From the NCBI GenBank assembly GCA_020847175.1, contig JADLCM010000056.1:1-58543 (forward strand): DNA of 58,543 bases, in the 5' to 3' direction. This DNA is from Phycisphaerales bacterium. GTDB taxonomy: Bacteria > Planctomycetota > Phycisphaerae > Phycisphaerales > UBA1924. Positions 1 through 8,002 of this stretch are shown here, in pieces. The position numbers and the translations under genes were made by a program. The notes under the pieces are model-generated. The model worked only from the letters and a program-made list of their open reading frames with translations, was not told where the DNA came from and made no database searches. How positions within the stretch are numbered: the first letter of the stretch is position 1; each line of letters starts with the position of its first letter.

Positions 1-455
1 TCGGGGAGCGTCCGGACGGTCTTGAGCACCTGCCCGTTGGCGGACACGTACTGGCGGTCGTAGCCATAGGGGGAGCGACCGCCCATGGCGCTGTGCTTCA
101 CCGTAACCGTCGAGTGCTGGCCGCGAATGCTGTCGCGCGAGAGCTTCACTGAGTACTGGCGGGCCTGCCACGACTTCACGCCTTGGAGCAGTTCACCCTC
201 ATCGCCGTCGGGGATGCCCTCGGCGGTGAAGTGCGTCTCGACGCCCGCCAGACGGAGGCGGTGGATGTAGTAGCCGGTCTCGTTGGTGCCGCCGCGCGAG
301 AACCGGGACATGTCGTAGCAGAGCACCGCGTCGAAGTCGCGCCCGTTCTCCGCCTCATGGATGAGGCGGGTGAACTGGTCGCGACCCCGGGCGCTGGTGC
401 CGCTGATGGCGTCGTCCACGCCGCACCTCCAGCTCCGCCGGAGTACCCTTGATCC
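1..455 (-). pseudogene. Serine recombinase (resolvase family), truncated remnant
   Basis: The minus strand encodes the middle of a large serine recombinase. Reading from about 422 down to the window edge it gives VDDAISGTSARGRDQF, then DAVLCYDMSRFSRGGTNETG (the conserved R-x-x-R region after the strand that carries aspartate), then a GGRSPYGYDRQYV segment of the recombinase domain. The N-terminal part with the Y-R-x-S catalytic serine is missing: the frame is closed by a stop at 456-458 and has no sensible start. The C-terminus lies beyond the window. The family cuts and rejoins DNA at attachment sites of phages, integrative elements and resolvase transposons. I infer a dead fragment because the catalytic serine is absent and foreign sequence joins it directly. 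Confidence 0.75.
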
Positions 456-459
456 TCAT
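418..459 (-). mobile_element. Start of a probable IS630-type transposase, fragment
   Basis: An ATG at 459 on the minus strand reads MRIKGTPAELEVRR for 14 codons, after which the DNA switches to the recombinase frame. This opening (MRI-GTP-ELE-RR) resembles the N-terminus of IS630-family transposases in planctomycetes, where a helix-turn-helix follows. Only 42 bases are available, so the assignment comes from memory of that family and is weak. It would mean that two unrelated mobile-element genes were joined here by deletion or insertion. Confidence 0.35.
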
Positions 460-505
460 GCACCCATCATCGGCCAATCAGCAGTTATTCCATGTATTGC
501 GCGGA

Positions 506-538
506 GTTCAATAGCCTAAGTCTCGTACTGAATTGAAC
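506..538. repeat. Inverted repeat next to the recombinase remnant
   Basis: GTTCAAT at 506-512 is perfectly repeated in inverted form as ATTGAAC at 532-538 with a 19-base loop. The surrounding 465-545 is visibly richer in A and T than the rest of the window. It could be the end of a decayed mobile element or a terminator for transcription entering from the right. It ends 10 bases before the waaA start codon. Confidence 0.45.
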
Positions 539-548
539 AGGTATTCCT

Positions 549-1802
549 GTGAACCTCCTCGATCTCGCCTACCTGCCCCTCGCTCTCATCACCGCTCCGT
601 TCTGGGCGCGGAAGGACCGGCAGGACTGGCCCGCCCGGTTCGGCAAGGGCGATGCACTCCCCACGCCCGTCCGCCCGCGCGTGCTGCTTCACGCCGTCTC
701 GGTGGGCGAGGTCAGCGCGCTGCGGACGCTCGTTCCGCTGCTCACCCCGCGCTGCGAGGTCGTCATCGCGGCAGGAACCGACACCGGCATCGCCCGGGCC
801 CGCGACCTTTTCGGCGGGTCGTGCGAGGTGGTGCGTTACCCCGTGGACTTCTCCTGGTGCGTGCGGCGCCTGCTTGGTCGCGTGCGCCCCGATGCCGTGG
901 GGCTGGTGGAACTCGAACTGTGGCCCAACTTCCTCCGCGCCTGCCGCCGCCGGGGCATCCCGGTCGCGGTGATCAACGGGCGCCTCAGCGCACGCTCTTT
1001 CAAGGGCTATCGCCGCGCCCGCCCGCTGCTGCGGCCCATGTTCCGCTCTCTCGCGATCGCCTGCGTGCAGGATGAAACCTATGCCCGGCGCTTCTCCGCC
1101 ATGGGCGTGCCCCCCGAGCGCGTGCGCATCACCGGCACAATGAAATGGGACGCCGCCTCTCTGGACGTGCCCTCCGGCGCGGCCCAAGCCCTCGGGGCCG
1201 AACTCGGCATCGACCCCGCCCGCCCGCTCATCGTCGCGGGCAGCACCGGGGAGGGCGAAGAGGCGCTGGTGCATGAAGCGGTCGTCGTGGCCTGTCCGCC
1301 CGGCACGCAACTGCTGTGCGCTCCCCGCAAGCCCGAGCGGTTCGACGAGGCCGCCGCGTCCCTGCCGGGCTGCTTCCGGCGGAGCGCCCGCACGCCCGCC
1401 CCGCCCGGCGCCACGCGCTTCCTGCTCGACACGATCGGCGAACTCAGGCTCGCCTACGCGCTCGCGGATGTCGTCGTCATGGGCCGGAGTTTCGGTGACT
1501 TGCACGGGTCCGACCCTATCGAGCCCGGTGCCTTCGGCAAGCCGGTGCTCATCGGACCTGCGTTCGGCGACTTTGAGAACTCGGTGGGTCCACTGCGCGA
1601 GGCCGGCGCGTTGCGGGTTGTGTCGGCGACGGACCTGCCGCGTGCCCTGGCCGAACTCTTGGCAGATCCCGCCTCGGCCCGGGCAATGGGCGAACGGGGC
1701 TGCGCATGCGTGCGCGCGAACCAGGGGGCGAGCGCCCGCCATACGGACGTGCTGGCGGGGCTGGCGGGCGACTGCTGTGCGCGGTTCCCCCTTCGGCAGT
1801 GA
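549..1802 (+). CDS. waaA: 3-deoxy-D-manno-octulosonic acid (Kdo) transferase
   Basis: WaaA transfers Kdo from CMP-Kdo to lipid A precursor at the inner face of the cytoplasmic membrane, so this gene points to a lipopolysaccharide-type outer membrane. The 417-aa product has the family's usual length. It starts with a hydrophobic anchor (LLDLAYLPLALITAPFW), followed by the conserved LLHAVSVGEV segment near residue 50 and the GT-B C-terminal half with VVMGRSFGDLHGSDPIEPGAFGKPVLIGP, which binds the nucleotide sugar. The start is GTG at 549, with a weak AGG about 8 bases upstream. It is the first intact gene after the mobile-element debris and is followed after 14 bases by the convergent pseudopilin gene. 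Confidence 0.93.
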   Translation: MNLLDLAYLPLALITAPFWARKDRQDWPARFGKGDALPTPVRPRVLLHAVSVGEVSALRTLVPLLTPRCEVVIAAGTDTGIARARDLFGGSCEVVRYPVDFSWCVRRLLGRVRPDAVGLVELELWPNFLRACRRRGIPVAVINGRLSARSFKGYRRARPLLRPMFRSLAIACVQDETYARRFSAMGVPPERVRITGTMKWDAASLDVPSGAAQALGAELGIDPARPLIVAGSTGEGEEALVHEAVVVACPPGTQLLCAPRKPERFDEAAASLPGCFRRSARTPAPPGATRFLLDTIGELRLAYALADVVVMGRSFGDLHGSDPIEPGAFGKPVLIGPAFGDFENSVGPLREAGALRVVSATDLPRALAELLADPASARAMGERGCACVRANQGASARHTDVLAGLAGDCCARFPLRQ

Positions 1803-1816
1803 AGGAGAGCTCGACT

Positions 1817-2629
1817 TCAGCGGTCCCGGCCTCGCACCCCGTGATGCGTTACCGTCTGCGAGAAGCCGTGCGAGAGCGGGCTCGTGACACCTTCCACGCG
1901 CGACGCGCGGGCGACAGACCCGTCACAAAAGGCTACTGAGGATTTCAGCCGGCTGGTGTCAAGAAACCAGTAGAGCTGGGCATCGCGGCTTGGCTCGGTC
2001 GCGCAGAAGGCAAGATGTTCGTTGAGGATCGCTTTGGCCGATGGAAACGTAACGTCTGAAACTCGGACCGCACGAGGACGCCAACGCTCGTACGGAACAA
2101 CTTCAGTCATGTCGCTCGGGTCAATCCAGAAGGGGTGCCACATGTAGTAGAACGGCACGGCATAGGCGGCAGGCTCGAACGGCGGCTCGTGCGCTGACTC
2201 AGCGCTCGGATCAAAGTCTGGCTGCTTCGGGCACCGCATCGCGCGCGACCACTGCAGCCCGTCCCACTCCTCAGGGAACAGCGTCGCCCAGGCACCAGCC
2301 ATCAAGCCGCTTCGCCCGCCGACAACGCCGAAGTAGCCCACCCCAGGCACCCACGCCTCTCGGGGCTCAACCCCGGCGAATGGGTACATGTCGTGTGACC
2401 GATCCGCATAAGCATCAATGGCGCGCACGCTCGTGCGCGTGTTTGCCTGGCAGTTGAGTACGACGGCCTGCGCACGAGTGCCCACCAGGGTCGGCAGCGC
2501 GAGCGCCACGACAATCCCGACGACCCCGAAGACCACCACAAGTTCGATCAACGTAAAAGCCTGTCGCGCCGCTGCCTGCGCGAAATCGCCGCTCGCCGCC
2601 GAATTTGATGATCTGTGCCGTCGTTCCAC
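1817..2629 (-). CDS. Type II secretion/type IV pilus-like pseudopilin (prepilin-type N-terminal signal)
   Basis: The protein (about 270 aa) has a basic leader of some 25 residues, then AFTLIELVVVFGVVGIVVALALP, the class III signal cut by prepilin peptidase and the hydrophobic helix that packs in a pseudopilus. Position -1 is Ala instead of the usual Gly, and Glu is kept at +5. The C-terminal globular part ends with VAFCDGSV, as in the large planctomycete family of DUF1559-like pseudopilins. Start: GTG at 2629 behind a G-rich stretch; TTG at 2632 is the alternative. Divergent from the 2704 gene; TAGAAT on the minus strand at 2661-2666 is a possible -10. Function beyond assembly into a pseudopilus-like fibre is unknown; these proteins are numerous in planctomycetes. 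Confidence 0.8.
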   Translation of the reverse strand: MERRHRSSNSAASGDFAQAAARQAFTLIELVVVFGVVGIVVALALPTLVGTRAQAVVLNCQANTRTSVRAIDAYADRSHDMYPFAGVEPREAWVPGVGYFGVVGGRSGLMAGAWATLFPEEWDGLQWSRAMRCPKQPDFDPSAESAHEPPFEPAAYAVPFYYMWHPFWIDPSDMTEVVPYERWRPRAVRVSDVTFPSAKAILNEHLAFCATEPSRDAQLYWFLDTSRLKSSVAFCDGSVARASRVEGVTSPLSHGFSQTVTHHGVRGRDR

Positions 2630-2639
2630 CAAATCCCCC

Positions 2640-2665
2640 TTGACACCCCCCCCGGTGGGTATTCT
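2640..2665 (+). promoter_or_regulatory. Candidate promoter with a C8 tract in its spacer
   Basis: A perfect TTGACA lies at 2640-2645 and TATTCT at 2660-2665. The 14-base spacer holds eight consecutive C (2646-2653). The spacer is shorter than the usual 17; an alternative -10 at 17 bases is TCTAAC (2663-2668). The gene downstream starts at 2704 with an AGGAG site. Confidence 0.45.
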
Positions 2666-2703
2666 AACGTAAGCCGGGGGAAGTTGTTGCAGGAGTCTGA
2701 ATC

Positions 2704-3102
2704 ATGAAAAAGTGGAGAATCGGTTTGGCCTTGGGTCTTGCCGTAACTCTTGGTGCGGCGGCGCAGCCCGAGCCGGAGCCCGACAACTCGAACTGCGCCT
2801 ACGACCTATGGTTCATGCATGTGGAGAAGATCGATGGATGCTCACTCTACATGAAGTGCCCCCACCGAATCATTTGCTGGCAGGATGAATCCGGCACTCG
2901 GAGGATTCCTTCGCACGGGACGACGATGCAGATCGTTCGGTGTGATGTGTATGTTGGCGGGGTTCCTGGCCCCAACGGCAAATGCATCGGCGGCCAACTC
3001 GCCCCGCCTTCAATGCAGGTGTTCTTTACGCCCCCGATCCCTGCCCAGTTTTGCGACCCCGATGCATGCGAGGGCTCTTCCAGCGGCGGCGGAGAACAGT
3101 AG
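2704..3102 (+). CDS. Small Cys-rich secreted protein of unknown function
   Basis: 132 aa. A clear Sec signal peptide (MKKWRIGLALGLAVTLGAAA) is followed by a mature part of about 110 residues with eight cysteines, which suggests disulfides and an exported, compact domain. The tail is SSSGGGEQ. I recognise no family. An AGGAG ribosome site sits 8 bases before ATG. The gene is the first of a three-gene run (2704-4540): the next start overlaps its stop (TAGTG), and the third gene is a MauE/DoxX-like membrane protein. In other bacteria such proteins are associated with periplasmic thiol redox, which would fit a Cys-rich partner, but that link is inference. Confidence 0.7.
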   Translation: MKKWRIGLALGLAVTLGAAAQPEPEPDNSNCAYDLWFMHVEKIDGCSLYMKCPHRIICWQDESGTRRIPSHGTTMQIVRCDVYVGGVPGPNGKCIGGQLAPPSMQVFFTPPIPAQFCDPDACEGSSSGGGEQ

Positions 3103-4058
3103 TGCGATGCCGACCGAACGGCTGCGGTGCAGCTGCATTGATCGCTTTCGCCTCGCCGCTCGCGTTGGCTCGTCCACCTAGCGTGGAGGAGGTGATTGGT
3201 GCCTATGGGCGTGTTCTCTCCTGCGAGGCGAGCATCGAGTTTCCGGGTGATGCGCAAACGGAGCGCACGACTGCAATCGTTCTCGCAGATGGGCGACTCG
3301 ATGTTCGCGTCGAGGCGTCAGGCACCGACATTGGAACAGGTTTCCGACATGTTCAGCGAGTGAACCGTGACAGAAAGCACGTCCGCGAAGTCGGACGCGA
3401 CGCAGTCTCGTACTCTGAACTTGCGCTGGATACGAAGACCGCCGCAGCTTGGAGTGCATATGAGTCACGTGTGCCCTGGGCGAGCGTCGCCCGGCACGTT
3501 GCGCTCGCTCGCGATCACGGCGACCTCGCCGTCTCGACAAGCGGCGACTGTCTGGCGATCACGATCGGTTCGGCGAGCATCACGCTCGTCTTTTGCGGCG
3601 AAGACGCGCGGCTTGTCTCCGTGGCGAGCACGTCGAACGGCCGCACCACAGTTGTCTTCGAGTTCGACGGGTTTTCTCCGGTCGCCGGCGCACCGCCGAT
3701 CCCTTCGACGATAACCATGCGAATCCACGGCCTGTCTGACATCCCCGAGCTGGGCACGATGCCCGCAGAGGCGGCCGGCCGAATCGTTGCGCTTCGTGTG
3801 AATCCCGCCGATGCCGAAGCCAGAGTCGCTTCCTCTGATCTCACCCAGCGATTGCAGCGCCGGGATCTCGCCACGGGTGATGTGTTCTCGCCTGATGGTC
3901 GCCTCCTGTACAACGAAGAAGCGTTGGACGAACGAATCCGTGGCGCAAACAACCCACGGCGCGCTTGGTACGGGTGGTTGATCGGGATGGTCGTGGCGAT
4001 CTCAGTGGCGTCCTTGATCCTCAGGGTCTGGGTTGTACGTCGCAAGGGACCGGGATGA
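3102..4058 (+). CDS. Exported membrane-anchored protein of unknown function
   Basis: 318 aa. I chose GTG at 3102 because it overlaps the preceding stop (TAGTG), has GGAGA about 7 bases upstream and gives a signal peptide ending near LALA. The mature part starts RPPSVEEVIGAYGRVLSCEASIEF, is rich in beta-strand patterns and recalls LolA-like or outer-membrane-lipoprotein-sorting folds, without a motif that would prove it. A single transmembrane helix close to the C-terminus (WLIGMVVAISVASLILRVWVV) is followed by a basic cytoplasmic tail, so the bulk would face the periplasm. The gene overlaps the next one by ATGA (4055-4058), so all three genes of the run are probably translated together. Confidence 0.65.
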   Translation: MRCRPNGCGAAALIAFASPLALARPPSVEEVIGAYGRVLSCEASIEFPGDAQTERTTAIVLADGRLDVRVEASGTDIGTGFRHVQRVNRDRKHVREVGRDAVSYSELALDTKTAAAWSAYESRVPWASVARHVALARDHGDLAVSTSGDCLAITIGSASITLVFCGEDARLVSVASTSNGRTTVVFEFDGFSPVAGAPPIPSTITMRIHGLSDIPELGTMPAEAAGRIVALRVNPADAEARVASSDLTQRLQRRDLATGDVFSPDGRLLYNEEALDERIRGANNPRRAWYGWLIGMVVAISVASLILRVWVVRRKGPG

Positions 4059-4540
4059 GCAGGCGCGTTGCGACGATTGCCGATGCTGGGCGAGTTGCGG
4101 TGGGCGCATCGCTTCTCTGGGCATCGTGTGCGAAGTTGACGATGATGCACCTTGGATTGGGTGGTGAGCGGTTCGGGGTCGACGCATTCGCCGCACACAT
4201 CGCGGATTCCGGCACCATTTCGCGGTCCGTCAGTGGTACTGTCGCATGGGCCGCCGTGTCGGCGGAAGTGGTCGGCGGGCTTTGGCTGTTGTCGCATTGT
4301 CGACCAAGACTCGGTGCAGCGTTCGCCATAGGGCTGCTCGCCTGTTTCTCCGCCTTTCTTGTTGCCGCGGCAACGCGCCCAGATGGCGCCTGCCCCTGCT
4401 TTGGCGCGCGGGCCGCCGCACGCGCACCCTGGCCGTTCATCCGGAATGGCATTCTGATTCTGGCCTTGGTTCCTTCACTGCTGCGGCGGGTTGCCCATCG
4501 AAGCCGGGGCGAAGTCCACCGTGCGGCGTTCCTGCCCTGA
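4055..4540 (+). CDS. MauE/DoxX-like membrane protein
   Basis: 161 aa with about four transmembrane helices. The opening VAVGASLLWASCAKL resembles the first helix of DoxX/MauE proteins, and DGACPCFGA matches the C-x-CFG motif seen in MauE-type proteins. MauE is needed for disulfide formation in methylamine dehydrogenase; relatives often accompany thioredoxin-like proteins. No mau gene is here, so only a general membrane thiol-redox role can be suggested. ATG at 4055 overlaps the previous stop. It is the last gene of the cassette starting at 2704. The two-cysteine motif next to a protein with eight cysteines is the only functional hint. Confidence 0.7.
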   Translation: MSRRVATIADAGRVAVGASLLWASCAKLTMMHLGLGGERFGVDAFAAHIADSGTISRSVSGTVAWAAVSAEVVGGLWLLSHCRPRLGAAFAIGLLACFSAFLVAAATRPDGACPCFGARAAARAPWPFIRNGILILALVPSLLRRVAHRSRGEVHRAAFLP

Positions 4541-4596
4541 TTGGCCGCTGGGATACCAGACGCTTGGGCGGTGTCGCTCGCCTCCGATCTCCCCGC

Positions 4597-4602
4597 TACC
4601 CT
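4597..4602 (+). promoter_or_regulatory. Leaderless-type -10 hexamer of nuoG
   Basis: TACCCT ends 9 bases before the nuoG ATG, and no Shine-Dalgarno sequence is visible. Confidence 0.4.
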
Positions 4603-4611
4603 ACCCGTCCC

Positions 4612-6420
4612 ATGCCCACCATCACCATCAACGGCAAGGTCTGCGACTTCACCCCCGGGCAGATGATCCTGCAGGTCGCCAACGCCAACGGCATTGAGAT
4701 TCCGCAGTACTGCTACCACGACGGGCTTTCCATCGTCGCTTCGTGCCGCATCTGCCTCGGTGAAATCTGGGCTCCCGACGCCCGCGCGGGGGGGAAGCTC
4801 GCCCCCTTCATGGGCGGCAAACTGATGCCCACCTGCCAGACCCCCGCCGCCGACGGCATGGTCGTGCACACCGACACGCCCAAGAGCGTGGCCAACCAGA
4901 AGGCGGTGATGGAATACCTGCTCATCAATCACCCGATTGACTGCGCGGTCTGCGACCAGGCGGGCGAGTGCTACCTGCAGGACTACTCCTACCAGTACGG
5001 CCGGGGCAAGAGCCGCTTTGAGGAGCAGAAGGTCAAGAACCCCAAGAAGGATGTCGGGCCGCACGTCCTGCTGTATTCCGACCGCTGCATCATGTGCACC
5101 CGGTGCGTCCGCTTCACCAAGGAGGTGAGCGGGACGAGCGAGCTCTTGATCACCGGGCGCGGCAACAAGGAGGAGATTGACGTCTTTCCGGGTGTGCCGC
5201 TCGCCAACGAGCTCTCCGCCAACGTCATCGACCTCTGCCCGGTCGGGGCCCTTCTCGACAAGGACTTTCTCTTCGCCCAGCGCGTCTGGTTTCTCAAGCG
5301 CACCCCGTCGATCGACGGCCTGACCGCCAGCGGCGACAATATCTGGATCGAGCACAACGAGGGCAAGGTGTACCGCATCAAGCCCCGGCACAACCCCGGC
5401 ATCAACAAATGGTGGATCACCGACGAGGTCCGTTACGGCTGGCACTTCGTGCACGATGCCGCCCGGCTCGGGGCCCCGCGCCGGCGCGAGTTCGGCGCGC
5501 TCACCCCCTGCACCTTTGAGCAGGCGTATGCCGACCTGGTGGATGCGGCCAAGCGCGCGCTCGCGGGCGCCAGGCGCGCCGCGGCGGTCATCAGCCCGAT
5601 GCTCTCCTGCGAAGAGGCCTACCTGCTGGGCACGCTCGCCCGGGGCATCGATCCCCACGCCCACCTCTTCGTGGGGCCGGTGCCCACCCAGGGCGAAGAC
5701 AAGGTCTTCCCGCCCGGCAAGGGGGCGACGGACCCCAAGGCGTTCGTCATGAGCGCCGAGAAGGCCCCCAACGCGCGGGGCGTGCGCCGCGTGCTCGGCG
5801 CCCTCGGCGGGCACGGCTCGACGGGCACGCAGCCCCCGGCCGAGTTCGGCGCGCTGCGCCAGCGCCTCGATGCCGGCGACATCGGGTTGCTCGTCATCAC
5901 CGGCAACTACCCCAGCACCTGGGCGACGCCAGACTTCATCCAGGTCGTGCGCAGCGCCCGCGCCCGGGGCACCTTCGTCATCGTCATCGACACGCTGGAC
6001 TCACCCCTCGCGGACGAGAGCGATGTGCTGCTCCCCGGCGCCACCTGGGCCGAGAAGAGCGGCACCTTCGAGAACCGCACGGGCGTGCTACAGGCCTTCG
6101 AGCAGGCCATCCCCGAGGCCGAGGGCTGCCGCGCCGAGGGGCAGATCGTCCTCGACCTCATGGTCCGTCTGGGCCTTACTGAGCCCGACACCGAGGGCGT
6201 GCGCGAATACCGGATCATCGATGAGGGCCCGGGCCAGGTGCCGCAGGCCCGCGAGGTGCGCCTCGAACGCACGCGACGCTTCTGCGCGGCATCGGTCCGG
6301 TCCGACATGGCGACGACGTGCCCGCAGGCCTTGGCTGCCTTCACTCCCGGCGCCGGAAGCGTTCAGTTCCCTGCCGGCGCCCCCCAGCGCGAGGGTGACA
6401 TGGCGGTGGTGGAGCTGTAG
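4612..6420 (+). CDS. nuoG: NADH-quinone oxidoreductase subunit G
   Basis: This iron-sulfur subunit of respiratory complex I passes electrons from NADH towards quinone. All ligands of three clusters are present: Cys34, 45, 48 and 75 for [2Fe-2S]; His107, Cys111, 114 and 120 for the His-Cys3 [4Fe-4S]; Cys159, 162, 165 and 209 for the next [4Fe-4S]. The molybdopterin-type C-terminal half is short and lacks cofactor motifs, giving 602 aa where many NuoG exceed 680. The frame is open far upstream, but ATG at 4612 starts exactly at the ferredoxin-like fold ([12 protein letters not shown]). No other nuo gene is in the window. A TACCCT -10 lies 9 bases upstream. Convergent with sucC. Confidence 0.93.
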   Translation: MPTITINGKVCDFTPGQMILQVANANGIEIPQYCYHDGLSIVASCRICLGEIWAPDARAGGKLAPFMGGKLMPTCQTPAADGMVVHTDTPKSVANQKAVMEYLLINHPIDCAVCDQAGECYLQDYSYQYGRGKSRFEEQKVKNPKKDVGPHVLLYSDRCIMCTRCVRFTKEVSGTSELLITGRGNKEEIDVFPGVPLANELSANVIDLCPVGALLDKDFLFAQRVWFLKRTPSIDGLTASGDNIWIEHNEGKVYRIKPRHNPGINKWWITDEVRYGWHFVHDAARLGAPRRREFGALTPCTFEQAYADLVDAAKRALAGARRAAAVISPMLSCEEAYLLGTLARGIDPHAHLFVGPVPTQGEDKVFPPGKGATDPKAFVMSAEKAPNARGVRRVLGALGGHGSTGTQPPAEFGALRQRLDAGDIGLLVITGNYPSTWATPDFIQVVRSARARGTFVIVIDTLDSPLADESDVLLPGATWAEKSGTFENRTGVLQAFEQAIPEAEGCRAEGQIVLDLMVRLGLTEPDTEGVREYRIIDEGPGQVPQAREVRLERTRRFCAASVRSDMATTCPQALAAFTPGAGSVQFPAGAPQREGDMAVVEL

Positions 6421-6431
6421 CGATTCAAGTG

Positions 6432-6449
6432 GCGGGCGACGGAGCCCGC
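6432..6449. terminator. Hairpin between convergent nuoG and sucC
   Basis: GCGGGC (6432-6437) pairs with GCCCGC (6444-6449) around a 6-base loop in the 39-base gap. It has no T tract; a modest bidirectional terminator at best. Confidence 0.35.
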
Positions 6450-6459
6450 GACGCTGGCC

Positions 6460-7707
6460 TCAGCCCACCGCCCGGCACACCTTGACCGCCGCGTCGGCGA
6501 GGTCGGTCGCGGGTTGCAGCGTCGGCAGGTCCGCCGCGGCGCGGCGGAGCAGGTCGCGCCCGCTCTCCACGTTGGTGCCTTCAAGGCGCACCACGAGTGG
6601 CACGCGGAAGCCGGTGCTGCCGTCGGTATTTTTGTGCTTGCGGGCCGCGTTGACCACGCCCTGCGCGATCACGTCGCAGCGCATGATGCCCCCGAAGATG
6701 TTGACCATCACACCCTTGACCCGCGGGTCGCTCAGGATGATCGAGAAGGCTTCGGTCACGGCCTCTTCGCTGGCGCTCCCGCCGACATCCAGGAAGTTCG
6801 CCGGGCTTCCCCCGTGCAGTTTCACGATGTCCATGGTGGCCATCGCCAGACCCGCGCCGTTGACCAGGCACCCGATGTTGCCGTCGAGCGCGATGTACGA
6901 AAGCCCGAAGCGCTGCGCCCGCAGTTCGCCCGGGTTCTCCTCGGTCGGGTCGAACATCGCCTGCAGATCCTTGTGGCGGAAAAGTGCGTTGTCGTCGAAG
7001 TTGAACTTCGCGTCAATGGCCATCACGCGCCCGTCGGGGTGCTCGGTGGTGGGATTCGTGATGACCAGCGGGTTGATCTCCGCCAGCGAGCAGTCGCGCG
7101 CCAGGTAGAGCTTCGCCAGGCGCGACATCACGTCCGCCGCCGCCAGAATGTGCTTGCCCTTGAAGCCCAGGCGGCAGGCGACCTCGCGTCCCTGGTGCGG
7201 CTCAAGGCCCGCCACCGGGTGCAGCGGGGCCTTGATGATCGCCTCCGGCCGCTCGTGGGCGATCTTCTCGATCTCGACGCCACCCTCGCGCGAGGCGATG
7301 AGCACGGGGCGCCGGTTCGCCCGGTCGAGCGTGACCGCGAGGTAGAACTCCTCGCCCGCCCCCTTGGCGCCGCCGGCCCGGGGCATGATGTCCACCCCCG
7401 CCGCGATGAGCAGCTTGCGCACCTCGAGGCCCTCGGGAGGGGTCTGCGGGCTGTGCATCCGGTGGGTGAGCATGAAGCGGGCGGCGTCCTCGGCCTCCGC
7501 CGCGGATTTCACCAGTTTCACAAACCCCGCCTTGCCCCGCCCGCCCGCATGCACCTGCGCCTTGACCACCGCGAGCGGGGAACCGGGCGAGGTCACAGCC
7601 TTGTACGTCGCCGCGGCTTCTTCAACAGACGAAATCATCTGTCCTGCCGGCACCGGAATGCCCGCGCCCGAGAGCAGTTCCCTCGCCTGGTACTCGTGGA
7701 TCTTCAT
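6460..7707 (-). CDS. sucC: Succinyl-CoA synthetase (ADP-forming), beta subunit
   Basis: SucC with SucD makes ATP or GTP while converting succinyl-CoA to succinate in the TCA cycle. The 415-aa protein begins with [12 protein letters not shown], typical of the family, has the ATP-grasp fold (AEINPLVIT near the metal-binding residues) and the C-terminal CoA-ligase part with [15 protein letters not shown] and [10 protein letters not shown]. sucD is not adjacent, which is unusual because sucC and sucD are normally an operon. On the minus strand a TAGGAT hexamer sits only 6 bases before the ATG, and no clear ribosome site is separate from it, so the message may start at or near the start codon. Another TCA gene (citrate synthase) lies 16 kb away. 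Confidence 0.95.
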   Translation of the reverse strand: MKIHEYQARELLSGAGIPVPAGQMISSVEEAAATYKAVTSPGSPLAVVKAQVHAGGRGKAGFVKLVKSAAEAEDAARFMLTHRMHSPQTPPEGLEVRKLLIAAGVDIMPRAGGAKGAGEEFYLAVTLDRANRRPVLIASREGGVEIEKIAHERPEAIIKAPLHPVAGLEPHQGREVACRLGFKGKHILAAADVMSRLAKLYLARDCSLAEINPLVITNPTTEHPDGRVMAIDAKFNFDDNALFRHKDLQAMFDPTEENPGELRAQRFGLSYIALDGNIGCLVNGAGLAMATMDIVKLHGGSPANFLDVGGSASEEAVTEAFSIILSDPRVKGVMVNIFGGIMRCDVIAQGVVNAARKHKNTDGSTGFRVPLVVRLEGTNVESGRDLLRRAAADLPTLQPATDLADAAVKVCRAVG

Positions 7708-7713
7708 GGCCCC

Positions 7714-7719
7714 ATCCTA
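7714..7719 (-). promoter_or_regulatory. Leaderless-type -10 hexamer of sucC
   Basis: TAGGAT on the minus strand, 6 bases upstream of the sucC ATG. Confidence 0.45.
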
Positions 7720-7867
7720 GCGTCACCCCTGCGGGGCAGCGGGGGGGCCGAGAGGCCGCCAAGGGAGGAATCAGCCGTCGTGCGTCCGTGGGGGGCCGCC
7801 CCCCATTCGACGCCGGACCCGTGCGAGCATGTCACCCCGCCGTCGCGCGCCGCCGAGCGCGTCGCTG

Positions 7868-7891
7868 GGGTGTACCGGATTCCGTACACCC
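7868..7891. terminator. Strong hairpin between the PDZ gene and sucC
   Basis: GGGTGTAC-CGG and CCG-TACACCC pair with one bulged C and a 3-base ATT loop. It lies 112 bases downstream of the stop of the minus-strand PDZ gene and 160 bases before sucC, so it may end that transcript. The rest of the 7708-8002 gap shows a G6/C6 palindrome near 7788-7805 and no gene. Confidence 0.45.
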
Positions 7892-8002
7892 ACTGCCAAC
7901 CATGTCCCCCGGGGTGGCGCACAACCGCCTGCTCGGGTCGTTCCGACCCCTCGCGGGCACGCTCGGGACTCCCGGGGAGAAACACGGCGCGGAACCGCCC
8001 TG

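Noticed and set aside
516..1742. Long antisense open frame (408 aa) over waaA
   Set aside because: It mirrors the waaA coding frame in GC-rich DNA and has low-complexity Arg/Gly/Ala composition.
4021..5814. 597-aa antisense frame over nuoG and the MauE gene
   Set aside because: Spans two genes and their gap; composition (Val/Gly/Arg-rich) and lack of motifs show it is a by-product of codon bias.
7788..7805. G6/C6 palindrome as a regulatory site
   Set aside because: Simple GC-rich palindromes are expected by chance in this DNA; nothing else marks it.
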